This document shows, piece after piece, positions 1-7,568 of a stretch of DNA of 64,000 bases. The translations under genes were made by a program, and so were the position numbers. How positions within the stretch are numbered: the first letter of the stretch is position 1; the number at the start of each line of letters is the position of its first letter. The stretch is from Candidatus Coprovivens excrementavium (lineage in GTDB: Bacteria > Bacillota_I > Bacilli_A > RF39 > UBA660), in contig CALVVU010000003.1 of NCBI GenBank assembly GCA_944363975.1, positions 215,409 to 279,408 of the forward strand, read 5' to 3'. The notes beneath the pieces are model-generated. The model saw only the letters and a list, made by a program, of their open reading frames with translations, ran no database searches and was not told the origin of the DNA.

Positions 1-366
1 ATTAATTACTTCTAAATTTTTATAACCAATATTGCGGTCTTCTAATTTGTTTTTTATTAAGTCAATAGATGTTTTAGCTCCATAAATGGCGGGAATATTA
101 ACACTTTGTAGAAGGAAAGATATTCCACCAATATGGTCTTCATGTCCATGAGTTATTAATAAACCTTTTATTTTATTTTCGTTTTGTTTTAAATATGTTA
201 CGTCTTGAATAACATAATCAACACCTAATAAGTCACTTTCTGGGAAAATAACTCCAGCGTCGATAATGAATATTTCATCTTTGTGAGTAAAAACATACAT
301 GTTTTTACCAACTTCTCCTAAGCCACCTAAAGCAATGACAGACGTAAAGCTGTCTTTATTATTCAT
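1..366 (-). CDS. rnj: Ribonuclease J, N-terminal part (gene runs off the window)
   Basis: Only the first 122 codons are present; the gene continues leftward beyond base 1. RNase J is a beta-CASP metallo-beta-lactamase ribonuclease with endonuclease and 5'-3' exonuclease activity in RNA decay and processing. The translation opens with the family signature [14 protein letters not shown], followed by the metal-binding HGHEDH loop, both typical of RNase J and not of other MBL enzymes. The start ATG (364-366) has a GAAAGGA ribosome binding site just upstream on the minus strand. It is divergent from ftsY. RNase J1 and J2 cannot be told apart from this fragment. Confidence 0.93.
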   Translation of the reverse strand, partial: MNNKDSFTSVIALGGLGEVGKNMYVFTHKDEIFIIDAGVIFPESDLLGVDYVIQDVTYLKQNENKIKGLLITHGHEDHIGGISFLLQSVNIPAIYGAKTSIDLIKNKLEDRNIGYKNLEVIN

Positions 367-575
367 AAAATCTTCCTTTCAAAAAAAATAAAAAGTATAG
401 TTCTTCGCTAAATGTAATTATATATCAAATGGAATAAAAAGTCTAGTTATATGTTGTAATTTACTATTTGATAAAGTTGATTTATTGATTCTTAAAAAAA
501 GTTAAAATTATTTATATAGCTCCTTTTTTATGGAAAAATTGCGGAAATTAAGTTATACTATTTGTGGTGATATAA

Positions 576-1703
576 ATGGGATTATTTGATAAATTAAAAA
601 GTTTAATTAGTAAAAAAGAACAACTAAAGGAAGAAGTTAAAGAAGAATTTAATGTTGATGAAGTATCCGAGATTGATATTGACGATAATAAAGAAGATGT
701 TGAAGTAGATGAGTCTACTTTAGAAGATGATGCTGAGTGGATTGAATTTGTAAATAAGCAAAAAAAGGTTCAAGTAGCTCAAGATATAGATACTTATGAT
801 AAAGGATTAGAAAAAACTAGAAAAGAGTTTGTTTCAAAATTATCAATGTTAGGAATAAAATATACTAAGATAGATGAAAATTATTTTGAAGAATTAGAAG
901 AACTTTTAATAAATGCTGATGTAGGTGTAAATACTGTAATGTCATTTATGGATCGTTTGAGAGAACGTGTTAAAAAGGAAAAAATAACTAGTACTGAGTA
1001 TTTAAACGAAGTTATTGTTGATGAATTGTTTATTATTTATGTTGATAATGATTACTTATCAGATAAAATTAATATTGCTGAAGAGGGACCAACGGTTATT
1101 TTGATGGTTGGTGTTAATGGCGTTGGTAAAACGACAACTATTGCTAAATTAGCTCATAAATATATAAGTGAAGGTAAAAAGGTTATGATGATAGCTGGTG
1201 ATACTTTTAGAGCTGGAGCTGTTAAGCAATTAGAAGAGTGGGCATCAAGAACAGGTTCTTTATTTTATGGTAAAGAAAATATTGATCCGGCTGGAGTAAT
1301 TTTTGATGGATTAGTTAAAGCTAAAGAAGAAAATGTTGATATTGTACTTATTGATACTGCTGGACGTCTGCAAAATAAAGTTAATTTAATGAAAGAACTT
1401 GAAAAAGTTAATAAGGTTATTGGAAAACAAATTCCTAATGCACCTCATGAAACATTGCTCGTTATTGATGCAACAACAGGACAAAATGGAATAAGCCAGG
1501 CCAAAGCTTTTAAAGAAATTACTAATATTACAGGTATTGTTTTAACTAAGTTGGATGGGACAGCTAAGGGAGGAATTGTCTTAGCTATTAAAGAGGAGAT
1601 TAAGATTCCAGTTAAATTTATTGGTTTAGGAGAAAAGATGACTGATTTAAAAACTTTCGATATAGAAAATTATATTTATGGTTTGTTTAAGGATATGATG
1701 TAG
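576..1703 (+). CDS. ftsY: Signal recognition particle receptor FtsY
   Basis: FtsY is the SRP receptor GTPase that docks ribosome-SRP complexes at the membrane. The 375-residue protein has an acidic, highly charged N-terminal A region (about residues 1-80), a helical N domain and a G domain with the P-loop GVNGVGKTTT near residue 178, DTAGR near 260 and TKLDG near 324. The GDTFRAGA motif is characteristic of FtsY. The start at 576 has GGTGAT 6 bases upstream and a TATACT-type -10 just before that. The next gene, ylxM, begins at the first base after the stop, so the two are co-transcribed. Confidence 0.97.
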   Translation: MGLFDKLKSLISKKEQLKEEVKEEFNVDEVSEIDIDDNKEDVEVDESTLEDDAEWIEFVNKQKKVQVAQDIDTYDKGLEKTRKEFVSKLSMLGIKYTKIDENYFEELEELLINADVGVNTVMSFMDRLRERVKKEKITSTEYLNEVIVDELFIIYVDNDYLSDKINIAEEGPTVILMVGVNGVGKTTTIAKLAHKYISEGKKVMMIAGDTFRAGAVKQLEEWASRTGSLFYGKENIDPAGVIFDGLVKAKEENVDIVLIDTAGRLQNKVNLMKELEKVNKVIGKQIPNAPHETLLVIDATTGQNGISQAKAFKEITNITGIVLTKLDGTAKGGIVLAIKEEIKIPVKFIGLGEKMTDLKTFDIENYIYGLFKDMM

Positions 1704-2003
1704 GTGGAAGAGTTTATTTATTATAATAGTCTTTTTGATATATATGGTTCTTTGTTAACTGAAAAAGAATGTTTAACGTTTAAGGATTATTATCATGAAG
1801 ATTTATCATTGGCAGAAATTGCCTTAGAAAAAAATGTCAGTCGTAGTGCAGTTTATAAGACTTTAAAAAATGTTATTGATAAACTTAATTATTATGAAGA
1901 GAGATTACATGTTTATCAAAACAATGAAAAGTTACAAAATTTATTAAAAATAAATAATCTTAGTGATATAAAAAAAATTATAAGAGAAATATTAGATGAG
2001 TAA
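1704..2003 (+). CDS. ylxM: YlxM/p13-like helix-turn-helix protein
   Basis: A 99-residue protein of the UPF0122 (YlxM) family, a small HTH protein encoded next to ftsY or ffh in many Bacillota and regarded as an SRP-pathway accessory. The HTH is visible around residues 33-60 (LSLAEIALEKNVSRSAVYK). It starts with GTG at the base directly after the ftsY TAG; AAGGA inside the end of ftsY serves as ribosome binding site. The last codons lie inside the left arm of the terminator that closes this operon. Confidence 0.92.
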   Translation: MEEFIYYNSLFDIYGSLLTEKECLTFKDYYHEDLSLAEIALEKNVSRSAVYKTLKNVIDKLNYYEERLHVYQNNEKLQNLLKINNLSDIKKIIREILDE

Positions 2004-2018
2004 TATTTCTCTTTTTTT
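1982..2018 (+). terminator. Intrinsic terminator of ftsY-ylxM
   Basis: A perfect 13-bp stem (1982-1994 with 2001-2013), 6-base loop and a run of seven T. It overlaps the ylxM stop codon. Confidence 0.93.
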
Positions 2019-2024
2019 GTTAGT

Positions 2025-2045
2025 AAAGTGTAATTTTTACACTTT
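2025..2045. promoter_or_regulatory. Palindrome upstream of the thymidylate kinase-like gene
   Basis: AAAGTGTAA is followed after 3 T by its exact complement TTACACTTT. It lies between the ylxM terminator and the TATAAT at 2069-2074, just upstream of where a -35 box would sit. It could be an operator or a small hairpin; no regulator is identified. Confidence 0.4.
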
Positions 2046-2095
2046 TAATATTAATAAATTTGTGTTATTATAATTTTATAAGGTAGGTAGAGTTT

Positions 2096-2776
2096 ATGAG
2101 AGGTAAAATAATTGTTATTGAAGGAACAGATTGTTCAGGAAAAGAAACTCAAACTAGTTTACTAGTTCAAAGAATGCGTCGTGAAGGAAGAAAAATTGAA
2201 AGATTAAGTTTTCCTGATTATGATTCACCAACTGGAAAAATTGTCGGTGGACCATACTTAGGAAAAAAATATATTTGCGATGGCTTTTTTCCTGAAGGAG
2301 CATCAAATGTTGATCCTAAGGTAGCTTCTTTATATTATGCTGCTGATAGGCGTTATCATCGTCAGCAAATTATAGATTTATTAGATCAGGGAATTGATGT
2401 TGTATTAGATCGTTATGTAGAGAGTAATATGGGGCATCAAGGTGGAAAAATATTTGATAAAGAAGAGAGACTAAAATTATATGAAGATCTTGCAAATTTA
2501 GAATATGGTTTTTTAGAATTACCGAAGCCTGATTTGACTATTTTCTTATATGTACCTTATAAAAAAGTAGCTGAATTAAAAAGAGGAAGAGTAGAACCGG
2601 CTGATCAACATGAATCTAATCCTTTACATATTAGAAATGCTGAACATGCTTATTTAGAGTTAGCTGAGTTACATAACTATAAAAAAATAGATTGTGTTGA
2701 TAAAAAAGGGAAACTTAAAGACATAGAAGAAGTTCAAGAACAAGTTTATGAAATAGTAAAAAAGGAGTTGAGTTAG
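2096..2776 (+). CDS. Thymidylate kinase-like deoxynucleoside (monophosphate) kinase
   Basis: A 226-residue P-loop kinase of the thymidylate kinase superfamily, expected to transfer ATP phosphate to dTMP or a related (deoxy)nucleotide. The P-loop is GTDCSGKETQ (residues 9-18), a variant of the usual GxDGxGKST, and LDRYVESNMGHQGGK matches the DRY nucleotide-binding segment. Compared with canonical Tmk (about 205-215 residues) it carries an extra loop after the first helix (FPDYDSPTGKIVGGPYLG). This clade occurs in clostridia and other Bacillota, sometimes beside an ordinary tmk. The substrate is therefore less sure than the fold. The ribosome binding site is AAGGTAGG. It has its own terminator. 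Confidence 0.85.
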   Translation: MRGKIIVIEGTDCSGKETQTSLLVQRMRREGRKIERLSFPDYDSPTGKIVGGPYLGKKYICDGFFPEGASNVDPKVASLYYAADRRYHRQQIIDLLDQGIDVVLDRYVESNMGHQGGKIFDKEERLKLYEDLANLEYGFLELPKPDLTIFLYVPYKKVAELKRGRVEPADQHESNPLHIRNAEHAYLELAELHNYKKIDCVDKKGKLKDIEEVQEQVYEIVKKELS

Positions 2777-2805
2777 AACAACGAATTTTATATCGTTGTT
2801 TTTTT
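2777..2805 (+). terminator. Terminator after the thymidylate kinase-like gene
   Basis: An 8-bp stem AACAACGA/TCGTTGTT with an 8-base AT loop, followed by seven T (2799-2805). It starts at the first base after the stop codon. Confidence 0.9.
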
Positions 2806-2849
2806 ATGATATAATTTTTATAGATTATAAGAATTAATGTGCAAGTGTT

Positions 2850-3143
2850 AAGAGATAATGGGTAAGTTGATTTAAATAAATTTTTCTATACTAATTATTA
2901 TATTAAAGGAGCAGATTTATTAAAAATTATTCCTTTAGAGCAATTTAGAAATAGAAATATATTCTGATTTGATTTTTTGGTAATGGTATGATAATAGTTG
3001 ATAATACTTATATGAGTAAAATATTATTATTTTTTTAATGGAGTAGATGTAGAAAAGTATAGGAATTAATGAAAAAGTCATTTGATCTAAAATTAGCAAT
3101 GGTAAGACAAAATGGTAGAATATATATTTTTAAGATAAGATGA
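2850..3143 (+). pseudogene. Decayed gene of unknown family between tmk-like gene and ffh
   Basis: This 380-base gap has no intact gene but reads as protein-like in pieces. One frame gives IKGADLLKIIPLEQFRNRN before a TGA near 2966. Another gives FNGVDVEKYR near 3038. After a frameshift, ELMKKSFDLKLAMVRQNGR runs to a TGA at 3141-3143. The codon usage and composition resemble the surrounding genes. It is most simply one gene broken by several indels and stops. The family is not recognised. Confidence 0.5.
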
Positions 3144-3171
3144 ACTTATATTTTTTATAAAAGAAATATTA

Positions 3172-3193
3172 TGATATAATAGGATTTAGGTGA
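3172..3193 (+). promoter_or_regulatory. Extended -10 promoter and ribosome binding site of ffh
   Basis: TGATATAAT at 3172-3180 is an extended -10 box. It is followed within 10 bases by AGGTGA (3188-3193), so the predicted transcript starts only about 12-15 bases before the ATG at 3199. Confidence 0.75.
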
Positions 3194-3198
3194 TTAAA

Positions 3199-4506
3199 AT
3201 GTTTGAATATATGGGAGATAGATTATCAAAAGCAATAAAAAATATTCGTGGTATGGGAAGAATTACTGAAGAGAATATTAGTGAAGCAATGCGTGAAATT
3301 AGAATGGCTTTATTAGAAGCTGATGTTAACTATCAGGTTGTTAAAGAATTCGTAAATAAAGTTAAAGATAAAGCATTGGGTTTAGAGGTTCAAAAGTCTT
3401 TGAAACCAGATGAGCTATTTATTAAAATTGTAAAAGATGAATTAGTTCTTTTATTAGGTGGTGAAGAAGCACCATTGAATTTAGATGGTAAACCAGCAAT
3501 TGTTATGCTTGTTGGGTTACAAGGTAGTGGTAAAACAACTACTTGTGGTAAATTAGCTAATTATTTACGTAAAAAACATGCTAAAAAACCTTTATTGGTA
3601 GCTTGTGATATTTATAGACCAGCTGCTATTGAGCAATTACAAACTGTAGGTAAACAACTTAATATACCTGTTTTTACAGAAGGAAAAATCGAGGTTAACA
3701 AAATCGTTACAGATGCCTTGGAGTATGCTAAAGAAAATGGTAATGACTATGTTATTATTGATACAGCAGGCCGATTACATATTGATGAAGAACTTATGAA
3801 TGAACTTGCTGGTCTAGTTGATTTGTGTCATCCTCAGGAAGTCTTACTTGTAATTGATGCAATGATGGGACAAGATGCCATTAATGTAATAAAAGGATTT
3901 AATGATAAACTTTCTTTAACAGGTTGTATTTTAACTAAGTTAGATGGTGATACTAAAGGTGGTGTTGCCTTATCTGTTCGTCATTTAACGAATGTGCCAA
4001 TTAAATTTGTTGGAGATTCAGAAAAATTAGATGGCTTATCAGCATTTTATCCTGAAAGAATGGCAGAACGTATTTTGGATATGGGGGATGTTTTATCAAT
4101 TGCTGAAAAAGTTGAAAGTGTTATATCAGAAGATGAAGCAGAAACTCAAGCTAAGAAGATGATGAGTGGCAAATATGACTTAGAAGACTTTTTGACTAAT
4201 TTAAAACAAATAAAAAAAATGGGACCATTGGAAAATATTATTAAGTTATTGCCTCAAGCAAGAAAGATGGGTTTAAATAATATTAATATTAATCCTAAAG
4301 ATATGGCTCATGTTGAAGCTATTATTCTTTCAATGACTCCTTACGAGAGAAAACACCCAGAAATTCTTAAAGCATCTCGTAAACAAAGAATTAGTAAAGG
4401 TTCAGGACGTGATGTTGCTGAAATTAACAGATTACTTAAACAATTTGAAGAAATGAAGAAAATGATAAAAATGATGAGTAGTGGAAATATGAAATTACCT
4501 TTTTAG
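3199..4506 (+). CDS. ffh: Signal recognition particle protein Ffh (SRP54)
   Basis: Ffh is the GTPase subunit of the SRP; it binds SRP RNA and signal sequences and pairs with FtsY. The 435-residue protein shows the N domain, the G domain with GLQGSGKTTT (from about residue 107), DIYRPAAIEQL, DTAGRLH and TKLDGDTKGG, and a methionine-rich M domain (from about residue 295) with the SGSGR-type RNA-binding stretch seen as SKGSGRDV. An in-frame GTG at 3190 lies inside the AGGTGA ribosome binding site, so the ATG at 3199 is preferred. It is a single-gene unit with its own promoter and terminator. Confidence 0.98.
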   Translation: MFEYMGDRLSKAIKNIRGMGRITEENISEAMREIRMALLEADVNYQVVKEFVNKVKDKALGLEVQKSLKPDELFIKIVKDELVLLLGGEEAPLNLDGKPAIVMLVGLQGSGKTTTCGKLANYLRKKHAKKPLLVACDIYRPAAIEQLQTVGKQLNIPVFTEGKIEVNKIVTDALEYAKENGNDYVIIDTAGRLHIDEELMNELAGLVDLCHPQEVLLVIDAMMGQDAINVIKGFNDKLSLTGCILTKLDGDTKGGVALSVRHLTNVPIKFVGDSEKLDGLSAFYPERMAERILDMGDVLSIAEKVESVISEDEAETQAKKMMSGKYDLEDFLTNLKQIKKMGPLENIIKLLPQARKMGLNNININPKDMAHVEAIILSMTPYERKHPEILKASRKQRISKGSGRDVAEINRLLKQFEEMKKMIKMMSSGNMKLPF

Positions 4507-4535
4507 AAGAATATTTTATAAAAAATATTCTTTTT
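4507..4535 (+). terminator. Terminator of ffh
   Basis: A 10-bp stem AGAATATTTT/AAAATATTCT with a 4-base loop and five T, directly after the ffh stop. Confidence 0.9.
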
Positions 4536-4603
4536 AAATAGAAAAATTTATTTTAAAAGAAATATGAATATGATATACTTATTTAAGAATAGGATGTGCT
4601 TGT

Positions 4604-5161
4604 ATGAGTCATGCTAAGAAAATAAGAGTGTTTATTATATTAGGTATAATAGTTGGTATTATGAGTTTGGGAAGTAGCTTAATGGTTTTAAGTGTTTCTT
4701 ATTCTTCTTCAGGAACTGCAGAAGTAGAAAACAAAGTTTTTTTAATTGAATTAGATAAGATAACAAATTTATATACTGATGATGAAACTGTTAAGGTATT
4801 GAAAAATCCAAAATTAAAAGATAATATTTTTGAGTATGGTGTTGAATTGCAAAATGTAGGTTCGTCTACACAGTTTCAATTTGACATAAAAAATAAAGGT
4901 GATATAGCTGGTAAGGTTTCAGAAATAGATATTCAAGGATATAATGATTATAAAGATTATATTGAAATAAAAGTTGATGGAATTGAAGTAGGAGATATAA
5001 TAGAACCTGGTAAAGTATTGAAAAAAATTAATGTTTATACGAGTTATAAAAATCCTTATTATGATGAGAATGGGAATTTAAAAGTAATATCTTTAAATCA
5101 AATACAAGTAAAGATAGGCTTTGAGAGTATGAAGGGTGATTTTAATGAAAAAGAAAGTTAA
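4604..5161 (+). CDS. Exported or membrane-anchored protein, possibly TasA/camelysin-like
   Basis: The 185-residue protein has one N-terminal hydrophobic helix (about residues 8-31, FIILGIIVGIMSLGSSLMVL) and an extracellular part rich in beta-strand-like alternation with no cysteine. The order, a signal helix, an SYSSSGTAEVENKVF stretch, then a beta-sandwich-like domain with NKGDIAGKVSEIDI, recalls TasA/camelysin-type matrix proteins; that is an inference from shape, not a sure family match. It ends 17 bases after the start of the next gene, so the two form an operon. The neighbour looks like a membrane partner (DUF5305 type), a pairing seen at some SipW/TasA loci, but no SipW peptidase gene is adjacent. 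Confidence 0.6.
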   Translation: MSHAKKIRVFIILGIIVGIMSLGSSLMVLSVSYSSSGTAEVENKVFLIELDKITNLYTDDETVKVLKNPKLKDNIFEYGVELQNVGSSTQFQFDIKNKGDIAGKVSEIDIQGYNDYKDYIEIKVDGIEVGDIIEPGKVLKKINVYTSYKNPYYDENGNLKVISLNQIQVKIGFESMKGDFNEKES

Positions 5162-6272
5162 GGATGAAGAATTTCAAAAAATGAAGAGAGTACCTCATAA
5201 AAGGAATAAATATGTTGATAAATCATTTCATTTTTATTTTTCTTTTATGTTACGTATTATATTAATGTTTGGTTCAATAGTAGTTATTGGATATTTTTCG
5301 TATGTTTGTTTTAGAGATAGCTTTACTGATGGAGAAGATGAAAAAATATCTTATAAAGAAAATGCTGATTTAAAATCAAATGTTATTTATTTAGATCATA
5401 ATTTGTTTGAGACTGGGCAATTGATTTCGACAGATTCATATTATTCTGATTATATTGATGATATAAGTTCTGACTTTAGTTATTATTATGAATTAGATAA
5501 AGAAGTAGATATAAAGTATACATATAATGTTGTTGCCACAACAACTATTAAAGATAAAAATGGCACAATTGTATCAGAGAAAAAAGATAAAATAGTCAAT
5601 GATACGACAAAAGAAGAAGCTGACGTTAAAGAAATAAATATTAATCAAAATGTTAATTTAGATTATGATTCATATAATAATTTAGCTAAATCATTTAATC
5701 AGCAAATTGAACAATATGGTAATATTACAGGTAATGTTAATTTAAGAATGAATATTTCTATAGAGATTGATTATGATAAGTTTGATAACAAAATAGAAAA
5801 AGAAACTTATATAGATGTTCCAATTGATCTTTTATCAACTAATGTAACAATAAAAATTGCTAATGATATTTCAAATGAAGATACTTTTGTTGAACATCAT
5901 AATCCGCAATTAATTAATAAATTTTCTTTATATTCTGGAATTTCGTTATTAATTATGGATACTATCTTCTTTTTATTAGCTTTAACTTTTATATTTAAAG
6001 CAAGACCTAAAAAGAGTAAGTATTGTATATTAAGAGATGGATTGCTTAGAGATTATGGTAAAATTATTGTTAATTCAAAGAAGATTCCTAAATTAAGTGA
6101 TTATAATATAATAGATTGTTATAGTTTTTCTGAACTAATGGATGCTCAGAAGTTACTTGGTAAACCAATTATTTATTATGAAATTGTTAAAAATCAAAAA
6201 TGTATTTTTGTATTAATTGGAGATAATGATATTTATACTTTTACTTTAAAAGAATGTGATATAGACTTTTAA
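5145..6272 (+). CDS. Two-pass membrane protein, DUF5305-like
   Basis: The 375-residue protein has a basic cytoplasmic N-terminus, a membrane helix at about residues 27-50, a beta-rich extracellular domain of roughly 215 residues (with VVATTTIKDKNGTIVSEKKD and repeated NVNL-type strands), a second helix at about 265-288 and a cytoplasmic tail of about 85 residues. This layout and the central domain fit the DUF5305 family of Bacillota and archaea; the function is unknown. A GTG nine bases upstream lies inside the GGTGAT ribosome binding site, so ATG 5145 is preferred. It overlaps the upstream exported-protein gene by 17 bases. Confidence 0.62.
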   Translation: MKKKVKDEEFQKMKRVPHKRNKYVDKSFHFYFSFMLRIILMFGSIVVIGYFSYVCFRDSFTDGEDEKISYKENADLKSNVIYLDHNLFETGQLISTDSYYSDYIDDISSDFSYYYELDKEVDIKYTYNVVATTTIKDKNGTIVSEKKDKIVNDTTKEEADVKEININQNVNLDYDSYNNLAKSFNQQIEQYGNITGNVNLRMNISIEIDYDKFDNKIEKETYIDVPIDLLSTNVTIKIANDISNEDTFVEHHNPQLINKFSLYSGISLLIMDTIFFLLALTFIFKARPKKSKYCILRDGLLRDYGKIIVNSKKIPKLSDYNIIDCYSFSELMDAQKLLGKPIIYYEIVKNQKCIFVLIGDNDIYTFTLKECDIDF

Positions 6273-6287
6273 AGTAAAAGTTTTTTT
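6265..6287 (+). terminator. Terminator after the DUF5305-like gene
   Basis: A 6-bp stem ACTTTT/AAAAGT with a 5-base loop and seven T. It includes the stop codon region. Confidence 0.75.
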
Positions 6288-6342
6288 GTCCTAAACACTT
6301 TTTATAATATTACATATTATAAAGTAGAAAGGATTGTTTAGA

Positions 6343-6636
6343 ATGTTTATAAATAGATGTTATAATAATGCTGAAGATAAAAATGTAGGTCAAGTAAATT
6401 CTAATATGGTTGGAATGAATGGTGGATGTTGTGGTAATATGTGTCCACCAGTAATGGAATGCCCACAAGAAAGAGTTTGCCATACGCAAACTTGTTATGA
6501 AGTTCCTCATATTATTCCAATAAATACTAGAGTTATTAATCATCACGTATATAGACATACTTATCAACCGATGTATACTTGTACAATGGAAGATGAAGTA
6601 TGTAATGTATATGATCAATGTAATGGTAATTTTTAA
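6343..6636 (+). CDS. CotD-like spore coat protein
   Basis: A 97-residue protein rich in Cys, His, Tyr and Asn, without a membrane segment. The Cys-rich first half (GGCCGNMCPP, ECPQERVCHTQTC) leads into a His-rich block, IPINTRVINHHVYRHTYQP, which matches the core of the CotD family of inner spore coat proteins. This fits an endospore former or a lineage that recently stopped sporulating. The start ATG 6343 has GAAAGGA upstream; an upstream in-frame TTG is less likely. It is a single-gene unit bounded by terminators on both sides. Confidence 0.68.
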   Translation: MFINRCYNNAEDKNVGQVNSNMVGMNGGCCGNMCPPVMECPQERVCHTQTCYEVPHIIPINTRVINHHVYRHTYQPMYTCTMEDEVCNVYDQCNGNF

Positions 6637-6659
6637 AAAAGATCTTTTGATCTTTTTTT
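6635..6659 (+). terminator. Terminator after the CotD-like gene
   Basis: A perfect 10-bp stem (AAAAAAGATC/GATCTTTTTT) with a TTTT loop; the right arm doubles as the T tract. The next promoter begins two bases later. Confidence 0.85.
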
Positions 6660-6660
6660 A

Positions 6661-6680
6661 TGTTATAATTTAGGAGGTGA
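6661..6680 (+). promoter_or_regulatory. Extended -10 promoter and ribosome binding site of the PH-domain gene
   Basis: TGTTATAAT (6661-6669) is followed after two bases by AGGAGGTGA (6672-6680). The predicted start of transcription falls at or inside the ribosome binding site. Confidence 0.7.
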
Positions 6681-6685
6681 TAAAG

Positions 6686-7048
6686 ATGAATGATATATTA
6701 GCTTGGACTTTTATAAGTGAGTGTGAGATTCCTAAAGATATAGAAAATTTATTAATAACGGGAGAAAAAGCCGTTGCAGCATATAAAACAATTAGAGATT
6801 GTGCAATTTTCACTAATAAGAGAATTATAATAAGAGATGCGCAAGGAGTTACTGGTAAGAAGATAGAAACATATTCAATTCCTTTTGGAAATATTAATAT
6901 GTGGTCAACAGAAAATGCGGGAATTGTTGATTTTAATTCGGAAGTTGAGTTATGGACTAGAGCAGGACATTTTAAAATTAATTTATCTAGAGGGGTTGAT
7001 GTTAGAAGATTTGATAAATTGATTGCTTATTATGTTTTAAATGAGTAA
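6686..7048 (+). CDS. Bacterial PH-domain protein
   Basis: A 120-residue protein made of a single bacterial pleckstrin-homology domain (bPH_1 type, PF08000). The central AAYKTIRDCAIFTNKRIIIRD block and the following GKKIETYSIPFGNIN strand are the standard signature. Members often act as small scaffold or membrane-associated proteins of unknown role. There is no signal peptide or membrane helix. The ATG at 6686 is favoured because the upstream GTG (6677) is part of the ribosome binding site. Confidence 0.85.
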   Translation: MNDILAWTFISECEIPKDIENLLITGEKAVAAYKTIRDCAIFTNKRIIIRDAQGVTGKKIETYSIPFGNINMWSTENAGIVDFNSEVELWTRAGHFKINLSRGVDVRRFDKLIAYYVLNE

Positions 7049-7080
7049 TAGAACATCTATTTATTATCTTGTATTTTTAT

Positions 7081-7100
7081 GATATAATTACGTAAGGTGA
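7081..7100 (+). promoter_or_regulatory. Extended -10 promoter of the prepilin gene
   Basis: TGATATAAT (7080-7088), then AAGGTGA about 6 bases later and ATG at 7106. No terminator hairpin is apparent between the PH-domain gene and this promoter. Confidence 0.65.
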
Positions 7101-7105
7101 AGTAT

Positions 7106-7477
7106 ATGAAAAAGAATGGTTATACAGCGTTAGAAATGTTAATTGTTATTATAGTTTTAGGTGTTTTTACGATAGGTATTTTATCAACTACTTCTTATGC
7201 TTTTAAAGATAAAAGTGAAAGTTATTATAATGAGACAGTTCATTTAATTGAAAGGCAAGCTGTATTATATGGAGAAACATTAAATAATTTGAAAACAGAA
7301 GGTAATTTAATTATTACTTTAAGTGACTTGATTGAAAAAGGTTATTATATAGCAGATGATGATGCAGGCAATGTGATTGATCCACGTAATAGCAATGCTA
7401 CTTTAAATGGATTGAAAATAAAATTAACTTATGAGGAAGATTCTACAATTACAGCAGTTGTTATTGAAGATGAATAG
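7106..7477 (+). CDS. Orphan type IV prepilin-like protein
   Basis: A 123-residue protein with a class III (prepilin) signal: a short basic leader MKKNG, cleavage expected after Gly5, then YTALEMLIVIIVLGVF with the conserved Glu at mature position 5, and a hydrophobic helix. The rest is a short soluble domain, as in pseudopilins or ComG-type minor pilins. Mature residue 1 is Tyr rather than the usual Phe. No prepilin peptidase, ATPase or other pilin gene is nearby, so the partner machinery must be encoded elsewhere. The upstream GTG (7097) is in the ribosome binding site. Confidence 0.78.
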   Translation: MKKNGYTALEMLIVIIVLGVFTIGILSTTSYAFKDKSESYYNETVHLIERQAVLYGETLNNLKTEGNLIITLSDLIEKGYYIADDDAGNVIDPRNSNATLNGLKIKLTYEEDSTITAVVIEDE

Positions 7478-7568
7478 GAATTATTGTAAAATATTTGTCA
7501 ATAAATAATAAAATACTATAATAAAAAGTAAAAATTATGTATGATATTAGTGTAAGGGCGTGATAAAT

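Noticed and set aside
2806..3189. SRP RNA gene next to ffh
   Set aside because: The gap contains protein-like frames and lacks the GGAA-tetraloop helix and GC content expected of SRP RNA.
6310..6618. Minus-strand ORF of about 100 codons opposite the CotD-like gene
   Set aside because: Its composition (Ile/Ser/Tyr-rich) is the antisense image of an AT-rich gene; no ribosome binding site, and the plus-strand reading has a family match.
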